Of a stretch of DNA of 21,927 nt, positions 13,949 through 21,112 are shown piece after piece. Source of the DNA: KBS-96 sp049585195 (GTDB taxonomy: Bacteria; Acidobacteriota; Terriglobia; Bryobacterales; Bryobacteraceae); NCBI GenBank assembly GCA_049585195.1, contig JBAUZG010000131.1, positions 1 to 21,927 of the forward strand. Direction: 5' to 3'. The first letter of the stretch is position 1. Each line of letters opens with the position of its first letter. The notes under the pieces were generated by a model that saw only the letters and a program-made list of their open reading frames with translations, searched no databases and was not told where the DNA came from. Position numbers and translations under genes: made by a program.

Positions 13949-15700
13949 ATGGCACGGCTCGTATCAATTAATGTTGGGCTTCCTCGTGACGTCACATGGA
14001 GGGGCGAAAAAGTCCACACCGGGATTTGGAAACAGCCGGTGCCGGGCAGGATTGCAGTCCGTCGCCTGAACGTGGAGGGCGATGGACAAGGGGATCTCGC
14101 TGGGCATGGAGGCGAACACCGCGCGGTGATGGTGTATCAAATGGACGCTTATCGCCACTGGGAGGCTCAGCTCGGCCGCAACGATTTTTCATTCGGACAG
14201 TTTGGTGAGAACTTCACAGTAGCCGGCTTACCCGATGATGAGGTTTGCATCGGCGATCGATACCGCATTGGAAGCGCGCTCTTCGAGGTTACTCAGCCGC
14301 GCGTCACATGCTATCGCGTGGGTATCAGAATGGCTGAGCCAGCAATGGCTGCTCTACTCGTATCACATCACAGGCCTGGCTTCTACTTTCGCGTTCTGGA
14401 AGAGGGTGAAGTTGGCGCTGATGACGAAATCACGAAAGTGGCGGATGGCCCCGAACGTATCACAGTGGCCGACATTGATGCCCTGCTGTATTTGCCAAAC
14501 CCCTCTCGTGAACAACTCGAACGCTCGTTGCGAGTGTCGGCACTAAGCCCCGGCTGGAAAACCTCTTTAAAGGCGCTCGCAGAGCAGAATACTTCGCAGG
14601 CAGGGAATCCCGGGCTCAAAGCTTCAGCCGGGCCCCCACCAGCGTGGCCAGGCTTTCGACCAATGCGCGTCGCACGACTGGAGCGAGAGACTGCCGACGT
14701 GGTCTCGCTGTACCTCGAACAACCCGACAGGCCATCTCTGCCCGTAGGTCTGCCCGGACAGTTTCTGGTGCTACGCTTGCGCACAACCCCGGACGGCCCG
14801 GCGCTGCTCCGGAACTACTCGATGTCGGGGATGCCCGGTGCCGGGACTTATCGGGTGAGCGTCAAACACGAATTGAACGGGGCCGTTAGCTCTTATCTTC
14901 ACAATCATGTGCAAGCGGGCGACGTCTTGGAGGTGAGCGCGCCTCGGGGAGGTTTCACACTGAGGTCTGGCGATGCGCCGGTCGTTTTGCTCAGTGCCGG
15001 CATCGGGGCAACGCCCGTACTCGCCATGCTGCACTCGCTTTCTTCGGCGGCGTCACGTCGCGAGATCTGGTGGATCTACGGAGCGCGTAACCGAGCCGGG
15101 CACCCGTTTGCGCAAGAGTCGCGTGGACTATTGCAAACGCTGATGAACAGCCGAAGTCATATTGTCTACAGCAAGCCCGCTTCTGAGGATAAACCCGGCG
15201 TGGATTACGACTCAGTTGGGCATGTGGACATGCCGCTGCTCGATCGGATCGGCGTAGCCCGCGATGCGGATTTCTACTTGTGTGGTCCACCATCATTCCT
15301 TAAGCAACTGACTGCGGGCTTGAAGACATGGGGCGTCGATTCCACACGAATTCACACTGAGGTGTTTGGGCCGGAAGCGCCGATCACACCCGGAATTGCG
15401 CGATCCTCCCGCCCGCCGGTCCACGCTCCGGGGGAACCCGGCACCGGCCCTCAAATTTCATTTACCCGAAGCGGGCTCACGGTTTCGTGGGATTCACGCT
15501 TTTCCAGTTTGCTGGAGCTCGCAGAAGCGTGCGATGTGCCTGTTCAGTGGTCGTGCCGTACAGGAGTCTGTCATACCTGCGAATGCGGATTGATCGGAGG
15601 AAGTGTCCACTATCAGCCTGATCCACTCGAGCTACCAGCTGCTGGGAATGTGTTGATTTGTTGTTCGACGCCGTCTGGCGATGTCGAAATCGACTTGTAA
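13949..15700 (+). CDS. MOSC domain / ferredoxin reductase / [2Fe-2S] ferredoxin fusion protein
   Basis: A 583-aa three-part redox protein. Residues 1-215 are a YiiM-like MOSC domain with AGHGGEHRAV (51-60), FGENFTV (85-91) and the conserved cysteine in TQPRVTCYR (Cys121), the expected molybdenum-cofactor ligand. Residues 233-475 are a ferredoxin-NADP reductase-type module with the flavin motif RNYSMS (288-293), the nucleotide motif SAGIGATP (349-356) and the YLCGPPSF end (443-450). Residues 503-583 are a plant-type ferredoxin with Cys536, Cys541, Cys544 and Cys571 or 572. Electrons would run NAD(P)H to flavin to Fe-S to the Mo centre, as in YiiM/YcbX-type N-hydroxylated-base reduction, but in one chain. 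The frame is open from 13724; the Met at 13949 is chosen because GGAAAGG precedes it and MOSC homology begins there. Confidence 0.92.
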   Translation: MARLVSINVGLPRDVTWRGEKVHTGIWKQPVPGRIAVRRLNVEGDGQGDLAGHGGEHRAVMVYQMDAYRHWEAQLGRNDFSFGQFGENFTVAGLPDDEVCIGDRYRIGSALFEVTQPRVTCYRVGIRMAEPAMAALLVSHHRPGFYFRVLEEGEVGADDEITKVADGPERITVADIDALLYLPNPSREQLERSLRVSALSPGWKTSLKALAEQNTSQAGNPGLKASAGPPPAWPGFRPMRVARLERETADVVSLYLEQPDRPSLPVGLPGQFLVLRLRTTPDGPALLRNYSMSGMPGAGTYRVSVKHELNGAVSSYLHNHVQAGDVLEVSAPRGGFTLRSGDAPVVLLSAGIGATPVLAMLHSLSSAASRREIWWIYGARNRAGHPFAQESRGLLQTLMNSRSHIVYSKPASEDKPGVDYDSVGHVDMPLLDRIGVARDADFYLCGPPSFLKQLTAGLKTWGVDSTRIHTEVFGPEAPITPGIARSSRPPVHAPGEPGTGPQISFTRSGLTVSWDSRFSSLLELAEACDVPVQWSCRTGVCHTCECGLIGGSVHYQPDPLELPAAGNVLICCSTPSGDVEIDL

Positions 15701-16445
15701 TTGCCGGCGAGAACGACACCATTTCACCAATGGCCTGCCTCAGCAAATCTCGCGCCTCTGTCAACAGTCAACTGACTGTGTCAGCCGACTGGTCCTTCCG
15801 CCATTCAGCGCAACAATCGAACCGTTTTGACGGACGTAAGCGCTTGATTTCGAGTACGCTCGACTCTTCCGCAACCCGGTGGCAGTTGGTTCGTGAAAAT
15901 GCCTTTAGCCAGATTGTGCGCGATTCAAATACTCCTCTTGAGCAGTGCAACTCTTCCAACTGTGTTCGATTCCCTCGCTGCGATCAAGGGAAAGGCAACC
16001 AATTGCTTTTCCCTGCCGCTGGCCACAAAACCCAAACAGCGCGGCCGCACCGTTGGGTATCGCCACCGGCTCGACCGAGGTCGCGAGTCCTCCTCGTGGA
16101 ATCCCGCTCTAATGATCTTCCGTCTTATCTCCAGTACCACGCCAATATCTGCAATCACCTCCGAAGTTCCGATTCCAATAGCTGCACGGAACGTGCCAAC
16201 GGTCGGCTGGAGCCGCCTGCACCGCTCATTTCTTGCATGTCACGACATATCCTCCCGGACTTGGAGGGAATGGTTGTGACTCAGTGTCAGGTGACCATAC
16301 GACGTGTCGACAACTCGTCGTCGCAGGCTCCCTCACAGGTGCGGTGAGGCGGTTCTGACGGGAAGAGGTTTAGTTTTACGGACATTCATTGATGCGTCCA
16401 ATTGGAATGCTGCGTGCATTCAGCCAACACGAAAGGACAACACTT
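15701..16445. other. Long stretch with no recognisable gene
   Basis: About 745 bp between the MOSC fusion stop and the SYLF start. Open frames up to 229 codons occur on the plus strand (15658-16347), partly overlapping the fusion gene, but they are rich in Ser, Arg and Asn, lack ribosome binding sites and match no family I know. It probably contains the promoter of the SYLF-mla operon near its right end. It may be the remains of deleted genes. Confidence 0.5.
16405..16421. promoter_or_regulatory. Inverted repeat in the SYLF gene leader
   Basis: GAATGC-TGCGT-GCATTC is a perfect 6-bp inverted repeat with a 5-base spacer, ending 24 bases before the SYLF start. It could be an operator or a small leader hairpin for the SYLF-mla operon. 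The size is at the edge of what chance gives. Confidence 0.3.
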
Positions 16446-17093
16446 ATGCGAAAAGCACAATACCTTCTCTGCTTGACATTCGCTGCCGCTCTCATTGCGG
16501 CAGGCGCGGATGACACGACCGCACGGCTCGGGAAAGCCGCTGCTGTTCTCAATAAGATGACGCAATCTGGGCACGACATTCCGGCGGGAGAATTCGCCAG
16601 TGCCGATTGCGTCGTGGTCATTCCCGGATTCAAGAAAGGAGCGATTGTTGTTGGAGTAGGCCACGGGCGGGGATTCATTTCGTGTCGGAATTCCGGCAAT
16701 TGGTCGGCACCAGGCGCGATTACCCTGGATAGCGGCAGCTTGGGCGTACAACTCGGTGGCGAAGAAATGGACATCGTAATTCTGTCGACGGACAATGGCT
16801 TGCGTTCCAAGCTGCTCTCTGATCGTTTCTCGATCGGGTCGGACGCTTCGGCTGCCTGGGGAAATGGCGCGTCTGCACATGGCGATCCCAACGCAAAGAT
16901 TCTTGTTTACGGCCACACCAAGGGAGCCTTCGCGGGCTTCGATCTTGACGGTGCAACCCTGAAACCCGATGACTCCGGCAACAAAGCCCTCTATGGAAAG
17001 ACACTAAGCAACGGCGAAATTGTCGCAGGAGCAACGGTGCCTTCAACTGCGCAGACGTTCGTCGCAACGATCGCGCAATCGTCCAGTCGCTAG
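16446..17093 (+). CDS. SYLF (Ysc84-like) lipid-binding domain protein, exported
   Basis: A 215-aa protein with a signal peptide (about 1-20, RKAQYLLCLTFAAALIAAG) followed by a SYLF domain over most of the chain. Family hallmarks are ADCVVVIPGFKKGAIVVGVG (about 53-72), GRGFISCR, NWSAPGAITLDSGSLGVQLGG, LLSDRFSIGSDAS and KGAFAGFDLDGATLKPDD. SYLF domains bind phosphoinositides in eukaryotes; in bacteria they are exported and the ligand is unknown, probably a lipid. The Met at 16446 is preferred over an upstream one at 16389 because AAAGGA lies 9 bases before it and the signal peptide begins there. It precedes mlaE by 84 bp on the same strand, which suggests a shared role in envelope lipid handling. 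Confidence 0.9.
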   Translation: MRKAQYLLCLTFAAALIAAGADDTTARLGKAAAVLNKMTQSGHDIPAGEFASADCVVVIPGFKKGAIVVGVGHGRGFISCRNSGNWSAPGAITLDSGSLGVQLGGEEMDIVILSTDNGLRSKLLSDRFSIGSDASAAWGNGASAHGDPNAKILVYGHTKGAFAGFDLDGATLKPDDSGNKALYGKTLSNGEIVAGATVPSTAQTFVATIAQSSSR

Positions 17094-17177
17094 TTCAACA
17101 GCACTCCGCACGGAGCACGGGATTCGGAGGCGCGAGATGCGTCCGATCTGGTCCGTGTTAAACGCATCGGGGAATAT

Positions 17178-17954
17178 ATGCCCAGGAAATATATGCGTAG
17201 ATATCTGGACTTCATCGGGAACATTGGCCTGTTTGCGGTGCACGCCGCGCAGCGGGTGCTGGTTCCTCCCTTTGAATTCCAGATGATCCTGCGACAGATC
17301 GAAGTGGCTGGGTGGAAATCACTGCCACTGGTGTTGTCTTCGGGCTTCGCTTTAGGGCTTGTGCTGGCGCTTCACACGCGGACCACTCTGGTCCAATTTG
17401 GAGCTCAAGCAAAAATGCCCGAAGTTCAGTCGTTGGCATTCTTCAACGAGATTGGACCTCTCCTTGCCGGATTGCTGATGGCTGGGCGAGTGGGAGCGGG
17501 CATTGGCGCGGAGTTGGCGAACATGCGCGCAACCGAACAGATAGACGCGATCGAAGTGCTTTCCATCGATTCATTCAAAATGTTGGTGATTCCCCGCATC
17601 ATTGCCTGTTCGATCGCGCTTCCGATGCTTACGGTCTTCATGGATGTGGTGGGGCTTGCGGGAGGCTACATAGCGGAACGCGCGACCTCCGATCTATCTG
17701 TCCAACTCTATATTTCCCGCGCTTTCCACAACGTGAGCTGGGCAGCCTTTATTCCTCCAACCCTCAAGACGGCCATTTTCGGAGTCGTTATTGGCCTGAT
17801 CTCCTCTTACCTCGGTTACACGACCGATGAGGGCGCTGCAGGCGTTGGGCGCGCAGCCACGAACAGCGTTGTCATCTCGTCCCTCGCCATTATTCTTATC
17901 GACGTTGTCCTGGTAAAGACCATCTTCTTCCTGTTCCCGGAGACGGCGCTATGA
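17178..17954 (+). CDS. mlaE: MlaE-type ABC transporter permease (phospholipid / MCE transport)
   Basis: A 258-aa inner-membrane permease of the MlaE family. The N-terminal amphipathic part (about 1-45) is followed by several membrane segments; the family core LVLALHTRTTLVQFGAQ, FFNEIGPLLAGLLMAGRVGA and GAELANMRATEQIDAIEVL is well kept, as is TTDEGAAGVGRAATNSVV near the end. It would work as a dimer with MlaF and an MCE ring to move phospholipids between the membranes. Two in-frame starts are possible, 17178 (GGGGA upstream) and 17193 (AGGAA upstream). The stop overlaps the mlaF start as ATGA. Confidence 0.93.
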   Translation: MPRKYMRRYLDFIGNIGLFAVHAAQRVLVPPFEFQMILRQIEVAGWKSLPLVLSSGFALGLVLALHTRTTLVQFGAQAKMPEVQSLAFFNEIGPLLAGLLMAGRVGAGIGAELANMRATEQIDAIEVLSIDSFKMLVIPRIIACSIALPMLTVFMDVVGLAGGYIAERATSDLSVQLYISRAFHNVSWAAFIPPTLKTAIFGVVIGLISSYLGYTTDEGAAGVGRAATNSVVISSLAIILIDVVLVKTIFFLFPETAL

Positions 17955-18700
17955 ACGGCGGCAATCCTCCGGCGATAGCTTTCCGCGAAGTGTCCCGCTC
18001 ATTCGGCGGCCGAGCCGTTCTGAACAACGTTTCCTTCGAAGTTGCGTCAGGAGAAACCTTTTGTCTCTTGGGGCGAAGCGGAATGGGAAAGAGCGTGACC
18101 TTGAAACTCACTATCGGCTTAGTACAACCGGATGCAGGTTCAATCTGCGTCCAAAACGACAACATTGTCGGGATGGACGAAGACGGACTCTCGAAGCTAA
18201 GAAGCCGAATCGGCTTCCTTTTTCAGAGCGCCGCGCTTTTCGATTCGTTGTCGCTCCACGACAACCTCGCGTTGCCTTTGAAGCGCTTGCGGGAGAAAAA
18301 GCCGGATGAAGAGATTGAGACCATCGTTCAAAAAAACCTGGATGATGTGGGTTTGGGAAGAGAAGGCCGCAAGATGCCGGCGGAACTGTCAGGGGGCATG
18401 CGCAAACGGGCAGGACTGGCTCGAGCCCTTATGCTCAGTCCCAGTATCCTGCTCGTTGACGAGCCAGTCAGCGGACTGGATCGCGTGACGGCGTCAGAGA
18501 TCGACGACCTCTTATTACGCGTCCGAAAGCGCGACAACACCACGATGGTGATTGTTACTCACGACACCCGGGAAGCTCGTCGTGTCGGCGACCGCGCCGG
18601 GGTTCTAGATAATGGCAATCTCATCGCGGTAGGCGGCATGGACGAGTTGGCGAAGAATCAGAGCGCTTTGGTGAGAGCACTGGTTTCCGAGGCACAATAG
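17951..18700 (+). CDS. mlaF: MlaF-type ABC transporter ATPase
   Basis: A 249-aa ATPase with all nucleotide-binding motifs intact: Walker A GRSGMGKS (41-48), Q-loop FLFQ (Gln92), signature LSGGM (146-150), Walker B ILLVDEP (166-172) and switch His204 in VTHD. The GGMRKRAGLARAL stretch after the signature and FQSAALFDSL after the Q-loop are typical of the MlaF/Mkl subfamily. It powers the MlaE permease. It starts inside the mlaE stop (ATGA) and ends one base before the mlaD start. No MlaB (STAS-domain) gene, which pairs with MlaF in E. coli, is seen here. Confidence 0.95.
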   Translation: MNGGNPPAIAFREVSRSFGGRAVLNNVSFEVASGETFCLLGRSGMGKSVTLKLTIGLVQPDAGSICVQNDNIVGMDEDGLSKLRSRIGFLFQSAALFDSLSLHDNLALPLKRLREKKPDEEIETIVQKNLDDVGLGREGRKMPAELSGGMRKRAGLARALMLSPSILLVDEPVSGLDRVTASEIDDLLLRVRKRDNTTMVIVTHDTREARRVGDRAGVLDNGNLIAVGGMDELAKNQSALVRALVSEAQ

Positions 18701-18701
18701 T

Positions 18702-20147
18702 ATGCGCACTCATAGCTGGGCTATCGGACTGTTCCTGATCTCGGGCATTGGACTGTTCACCGCAATCCTGTTTCTAATCGGAAACCGTCACGATGTTTTC
18801 GGCAAACATGTGGAGTTCTACGCGGAATTCTCGGACATCGGCGGATTGCCGCGTGGCGCGCAGGTGCGAGTTGCCGGCGTCGAGGCAGGCGAGGTCAAGG
18901 GCATTGAAATTCCGGCCGGCCCAGCGTCGAAGTTCCGGCTGAAGCTTCAGGTGAGAGCGAACGCGCGAGGAATGATCCGCACCGATTCGTTGGTCTCTAT
19001 TCGGACCGAGGGCATCGTTGGCGACAAGTATATCTTCATTCGAGAGGGTACAAGCACCGCCGCACGGGCGCCGGACGGAGCCACGCTTCCCAGCAAGGAG
19101 CCCTTCGACATAGGGGCGGCATTAGAGAAAGGTTCCGCGTTGTTGGATAAAAGTTCCGCGCTGTTGGATAACGTTCGGGGCAGTGTTACTGATCTTCATG
19201 GCCGGCTCGACGTCGCGCTCGATTCCGTAACCAAGACAGTGAATCATATTGACGGCCTGGTTACAGTAGTGCAGCCGGACATCAGAAAGCTGGCCAGCAA
19301 TACCAGCCAGATCACGGACACGATCAACGGAATTGTGTCGGATTTGAATGCGGGTAAAGGGCCGGCAGGCTTGCTCTTGAAAGATGAAACTACGAGGAAG
19401 CAGCTGCAGGCGACTCTATCCAATGCGCAGCAAGCAACCTTAGACCTGAGCGATGCTTCGGCGCGAGCCGATCGGCTTCTCGCAGATGTGCAGTCCCGTG
19501 ACCTCGCGTCGAAAGCGCAGGCAATTCTTGAGAACGTGCAGGCGATGTCGGAACAACTCAATCAGGCGATCAAAGGCGCTTTGGGGCCGGATAACGTGGG
19601 CGAGGACGGAGCGACTAATATCCGTGAAACACTTTCAAACCTAAATCGTGGAACCGCCAATCTTGCGGAAGACACGGAAGCGCTAAAGCACGAATTCTTC
19701 TTCCGGGGGTTTTTCAAAACGCGCGGTTTTTATGACTTGGAGCATTTGTCGTCGGCCGATTACCTCAAGGGATGTCAGCGTCAGAATGCTTGCGGGTCCC
19801 GGGCCTGGCTGGATGCGGCGAACTTGTTTGCTACCGGCAGCAACGGTACAGTGCAACTAGTCGAAAGTGGGCGCCACGCGATCGACAGCGCGGTTGCACC
19901 AGTCGTGGATTCACTCCTGGATCATTTGGTTATCGTCGAAGGTTACTCCAGTATGGGAGCACCTGACCAGCAATTTGTAACCTCGCGAAGACGCGCGGAT
20001 CTGGTTCGCGAATATCTCGAGGCGCATTTTCACCTCGTACACAGCGACGTCGGAATCGTGCCTCTTCGGGACAAGCCGCCGCACTGCGCCGGACGAGATA
20101 CGTGGAATGGTATTGCGATTGTGCTTTTCGACGACCGCCGAAAATGA
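18702..20147 (+). CDS. mlaD: MlaD-type MCE protein with OmpA-like C-terminal domain
   Basis: A 481-aa periplasmic lipid-binding component. A single membrane anchor (about 7-26, AIGLFLISGIGLFTAILFLI) is followed by the MCE domain (about 36-114: FYAEFSDIGGLPRGAQVRVAG...IRTEGIVGDKYIFI). A long helical segment (about 140-330), rich in Asp, Leu and Ser with 'LxxTxxxI' patterns, follows. The C-terminus (about 395-481) looks OmpA-like: LVIVEGYSS, SRRRADLVREYL and IVLFD match the peptidoglycan-binding pattern. This is much longer than E. coli MlaD (183 aa). It would form a ring linking the MlaEF complex to the periplasm. The start is one base after the mlaF stop, with only a weak GAGG site, so coupled translation is likely. 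Confidence 0.88.
   Translation: MRTHSWAIGLFLISGIGLFTAILFLIGNRHDVFGKHVEFYAEFSDIGGLPRGAQVRVAGVEAGEVKGIEIPAGPASKFRLKLQVRANARGMIRTDSLVSIRTEGIVGDKYIFIREGTSTAARAPDGATLPSKEPFDIGAALEKGSALLDKSSALLDNVRGSVTDLHGRLDVALDSVTKTVNHIDGLVTVVQPDIRKLASNTSQITDTINGIVSDLNAGKGPAGLLLKDETTRKQLQATLSNAQQATLDLSDASARADRLLADVQSRDLASKAQAILENVQAMSEQLNQAIKGALGPDNVGEDGATNIRETLSNLNRGTANLAEDTEALKHEFFFRGFFKTRGFYDLEHLSSADYLKGCQRQNACGSRAWLDAANLFATGSNGTVQLVESGRHAIDSAVAPVVDSLLDHLVIVEGYSSMGAPDQQFVTSRRRADLVREYLEAHFHLVHSDVGIVPLRDKPPHCAGRDTWNGIAIVLFDDRRK
19135..19171 (+). repeat. Short tandem duplication inside mlaD
   Basis: Two consecutive near-identical 21-bp units encode GSALLDK and SSALLDN, at the start of the helical region after the MCE domain. 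They fit heptad-like spacing. The repeat is small and in frame. Confidence 0.55.
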
Positions 20148-20229
20148 CCAACGGCCACCATTTCGACAGTTTCCAGTGCAAACGGAGACTCTGATGCAAT
20201 TGCTGTTCCGCGGCGACTGCCACTAGGAC

Positions 20230-20883
20230 CGCGACCGGGTGCCGGGCTGCCGGTCTTCACTACTTCATTAAACCTCTGTCTGGTTTGAATGCGATTGATT
20301 TCATCAAGCGCGTCTTCGGGAAGAGCGGAGATGTTGAAATTTTCCCGCGCGCGGGCTGCAGTTCTAGGCGTTGTAAGCAGAGGCTCGCCACCCTGTACCG
20401 CCCAAGCCAACAGTAGCTGCGCTGGCGTCTTGCCAACTCGTTGCGGCAATTGCCGAAATGACTCGAACTTCAAGCGGCCCCGGCCTCAGTCCGTGACCCA
20501 ATGGCGCAAAAGCCCAAAATACGATGTCGTTCTTCTTGCAGAATTCCATAGCGGCGCTTCCGGCAGATACGGATGCGATCCTGGCTCGTCCCCTGGTTGA
20601 AACGCAAATGGTGTGTGACTGAGATAGAGATCCAGATAGCTGAGCCCGAGTCTGTCCAGAACTCGCCTAAAAAGCCGGTTTGACGCGCTCAGGCCGATGA
20701 TTGGTATTCCACAATTTTGTGGTAACAAAGATGTCTTCGCGCGCAATCCCTCCAGCGGCAAGTCCAGCCTGCAACGCCTCCGCCCACTTCACGCTCGTTC
20801 CGGTATCGTTCCGCGCAATCAAAGTGTCGAAATCCAGCTTCCAGCGCGTCTCTGGTAGCACTTATCGTCGCAGCTGCATCCAT
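20230..20883 (-). pseudogene. Aldo/keto reductase pseudogene (several frameshifts and an internal deletion)
   Basis: Pieces of one aldo/keto reductase appear in order in shifting frames: ALEAGFRHFDCAERYRNE, then EALQAGLAAGGIAREDIFVTTKLWNTNHRPERVKPAF, then RRVLDRLGLSYLDLYLSHTPFAFQPGDE, then HPYLPE, EFCKKNDIVFWAFAPLGHG, and finally RVGKTPAQLLLAWAVQ... with NFNISALPEDALDEINRIQ. Frame changes lie near 20780, 20670, 20550 and 20440. Around 20580 the sequence jumps from QPGDE to HPYLPE, skipping about 75 residues of the barrel. The first 25-30 residues are also missing. Remnants of the Asp, Tyr, Lys and His catalytic tetrad are visible. The gene cannot make a working NADPH-dependent reductase. It is convergent with mlaD. 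Confidence 0.85.
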
Positions 20884-21112
20884 TTCCGCCAGGAATCCTT
20901 ATTCACATCACTTCGGAACGATCATTCACATGCCCCGGAATCCGCATTTTAGGGGACGATTTGTCGCTAGCCGGCAATCCGTCAATTGGGCCGGCTTACG
21001 ACCGAAAGGTCAGCCTCCCTCGCCTAATCTCCGGGTGACCCGTGATCCAGATGCCATCCGGAAATATCCCGAACTACAACAATTTTCCCTTCAATGTAGT
21101 TGCCTATTCTGG
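20884..21112. other. Intergenic region, nothing recognised
   Basis: These 229 bp between the start of the aldo/keto reductase remnant and the stop of the molybdenum hydroxylase hold no gene I can support. The lost N-terminus of the reductase would have lain at its left end. Confidence 0.45.

Noticed and set aside
15830..15900. tRNA-like look on the minus strand (GGTTCGA segment)
   Set aside because: No acceptor, anticodon or T-arm pairing can be made, so it is not a tRNA.
15658..16347. 229-codon plus-strand frame after the MOSC fusion
   Set aside because: It starts inside the fusion gene in another frame, has no ribosome site and resembles no protein.
17136..17168. GATGCG...CGCATC inverted repeat before mlaE
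   Set aside because: Arms of 6 bp with a 21-base spacer are easily found by chance and no function is suggested.
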